Shown here piece after piece: positions 62,314-64,000 of a stretch of DNA of 64,000 bases (the first letter of the stretch is position 1; every line of letters starts with the position of its first letter). The position numbers were made by a program, and so were the translations under genes. The notes below the pieces were generated by a model that saw nothing but the letters and a program-made list of their open reading frames with translations, was not told where the DNA came from and did no database searches. The stretch comes from Hydractinia symbiolongicarpus (taxonomy: Eukaryota > Cnidaria > Hydrozoa > Anthoathecata > Hydractiniidae): NCBI RefSeq assembly GCF_029227915.1, contig NC_079885.1, positions 18,177,001 to 18,241,000 on the forward strand, written 5' to 3'.

Positions 62314-62434
62314 AACTCTGGGCTTTCTTCAGTTCACGCACAAATCTTTCGCCTTTTACTAAAGATTTCCGTGGAGAAGGCCAAAACGATGAGTATATAG
62401 ACGATTTTTCTACTGTCTCGCTTCGGCGGGACGA
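62314..62434 (+). ncRNA. U5: U5 snRNA, copy 94
   Basis: Matches copy 1. Confidence 0.95.
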
Positions 62435-62983
62435 TCACTAGTCTAAATGAAAAAACGTGCAGGAGGCCATACGCGGGCCTATCTCTCATCTCGCTCACAG
62501 AGACTTGGTAAGCACGGTCCACTCAATGGCTTTCCAAATGCGAAGAGTGAAGGCCGCAGACGGCAGGGGTTGAGCCAAGGGCCTTTCGGCCGTATCCCGC
62601 TCACAAGTTTTTTTTTTTTTTTTAGCAGAATAATACATACGAGCTAATCAAAATCGGCTCGAGGAAAGAAATAAAGTTCAGAGACAACCAAAGGAGTCGA
62701 ACTGCAGTAGAAACAAACTAGATGTAACGCAAGCCACTAGTACGACGTATTGCCTACAGGGACCACACTCTCCGAGACAGCGAACGCAACTTCCTAGTGA
62801 TTCACGCGAACGCACTCAACTAGGTGATGTAGATCAGAAAGGTGAAAGTCCTTGTGTCAAGTCTACACCTCACGATGCAGCACCTTTTAAGCGTCCTCTA
62901 CGAACGGACACACTGGCAAGCGGCACACCACAAGCAAAGGTTAAGTCGGCTCGAAGGCACAACAGGTCGCGCCGACTTACGAC

Positions 62984-63104
62984 AACTCTGGGCTTTCTTC
63001 AGTTCACGCACAAATCTTTCGCCTTTTACTAAAGATTTCCGTGGAGAAGGCCAAAACGATGAGTATATAGACGATTTTTCTACTGTCGCGCTTCGGCGGG
63101 ACGA
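62984..63104 (+). ncRNA. U5: U5 snRNA, copy 95
   Basis: T to G at nt 105 (63088) turns a U-G pair of the terminal hairpin into a G-G mismatch; private. Confidence 0.93.
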
Positions 63105-63653
63105 TCACTAGTCTAAATGAAAAAACGTGCAGGAGGCCATACGCGGGCCTATCTCTCATCTCGCTCACAGAGACTTGGTAAGCACGGTCCACTCAATGGC
63201 TTTCCAAATGCGAAGAGTGAAGGCCGCAGACGGCAGGGGTTGAGCCAAGGGCCTTTCGGCCGTATCCCGCTCACAAGTTTTTTTTTTTTTTTTAGCAGAA
63301 TAATACATACGAGCTAATCAAAATCGGCTCGAGGAAAGAAATAAAGTTCAGAGACAACCAAAGGAGTCGAACTGCAGTAGAAACAAACTAGATGTAACGC
63401 AAGCCACTAGTACGACGTATTGCCTACAGGGACCACACTCTCCGAGACAGCGAACGCAACTTCCTAGTGATTCACGCGAACGCACTCAACTAGGTGATGT
63501 AGATCAGAAAGGTGAAAGTCCTTGTGTCAAGTCTACACCTCACGATGCAGCACCTTTTAAGCGTCCTCTACGAACGGACACACTGGCAAGCGGCACACCA
63601 CAAGCAAAGGTTAAGTCGGCTCGAAGGCACAACAGGTCGCGCCGACTTACGAC

Positions 63654-63774
63654 AACTCTGGGCTTTCTTCAGTTCACGCACAAATCTTTCGCCTTTTACT
63701 AAAGATTTCCGTGGAGAAGGCCAAAACGATGAGTATATAGACGATTTTTCTACTGTCTCGCTTCGGCGGGACGA
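63654..63774 (+). ncRNA. U5: U5 snRNA, copy 96
   Basis: Matches copy 1; last complete gene. Its second element and T16 run (to 63963) are inside the window, and the unit is cut in the spacer at 64000. Confidence 0.95.
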
Positions 63775-64000
63775 TCACTAGTCTAAATGAAAAAACGTGC
63801 AGGAGGCCATACGCGGGCCTATCTCTCATCTCGCTCACAGAGACTTGGTAAGCACGGTCCACTCAATGGCTTTCCAAATGCGAAGAGTGAAGGCCGCAGA
63901 CGGCAGGGGTTGAGCCAAGGGCCTTTCGGCCGTATCCCGCTCACAAGTTTTTTTTTTTTTTTTAGCAGAATAATACATACGAGCTAATCAAAATCGGCTC

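Larger units (their letters stand above)
1..64000 (+). repeat. Tandem array of ~670-bp U5 snRNA repeat units
   Basis: The whole window is one direct tandem repeat. Successive U5 starts are spaced 670 bp in most units, 669 bp in 19 and 668 bp in 4. Those differences match the length of the T-run in each unit (16, 15 or 14 T), and I saw no other indel. Substitutions are few, usually none to three per unit. Tandem, homogenised snRNA gene arrays are known for U1 and U2 in several animals; here the unit carries U5. The window starts and ends inside a unit, so the array continues on both sides. Sequence homogeneity implies recent amplification or active unequal exchange or gene conversion. Confidence 0.98.

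Noticed and set aside
1-64000. CRISPR array or prokaryotic repeat
   Set aside because: The unit is 670 bp without unique spacers and contains a eukaryotic spliceosomal RNA.

Overview
This window is eukaryotic, almost certainly animal, DNA made of one thing: a head-to-tail array of a repeat of about 670 bp (95 and a half units), each unit holding one U5 spliceosomal snRNA gene on the + strand. I count 96 complete U5 copies, the first at 31-151 and the last at 63654-63774. The array runs off both ends of the window, so its full size and flanks are unknown. No protein-coding gene is supported anywhere.

Layout of one unit, counted from U5 nt 1 (position 31 in the first unit, 701 in the second). 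A PSE-like promoter element lies at about -58 to -41. A perfect 9-bp inverted repeat has its arms at -42 to -34 and -13 to -5. U5 is nt 1-121. A 3'-box-like stretch lies at +128 to +143. A second, structured and possibly transcribed segment lies at +144 to +294; it carries short collinear matches to 5S rRNA. A run of 14-16 T follows at +295. About 300 bp of spacer with two potential hairpins leads to the next promoter. There is no TATA box near -30 of U5, as expected for an RNA polymerase II snRNA gene.

The U5 call is firm. The invariant loop CGCCTTTTACT sits on its AAATCTTT/AAAGATTT stem, followed by the CCGTGGAGA strand, an Sm-type site (ATTTTTC) and a GTCTCGC-TTCG-GCGGGAC terminal hairpin. 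The AACTCTGG 5' end pairs ACTC with GAGT downstream. The metazoan-type loop and stem point to an animal; I cannot name the species.

The array is very homogeneous. Unit lengths of 670, 669 and 668 bp are fully accounted for by T-run length (16, 15 or 14). Sparse substitutions act as tags and show layered duplication: a 16-unit block (about 10.7 kb) duplicated in tandem, a 5-unit block (3349 bp) duplicated in tandem with further 6- and 7-unit echoes, and a 2-unit echo near the left end. A few copies carry changes at places that matter for U5: nt 4 in the basal stem (10 copies), loop I (copy 84), the base before the Sm site (copies 30 and 46), and the stems (copies 57, 85 and 95).

The least explained part is the second element in each unit (174-324 in the first unit). 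It can fold, ends at a long T-run, and may be a diverged 5S-derived or novel RNA polymerase III RNA linked to U5.
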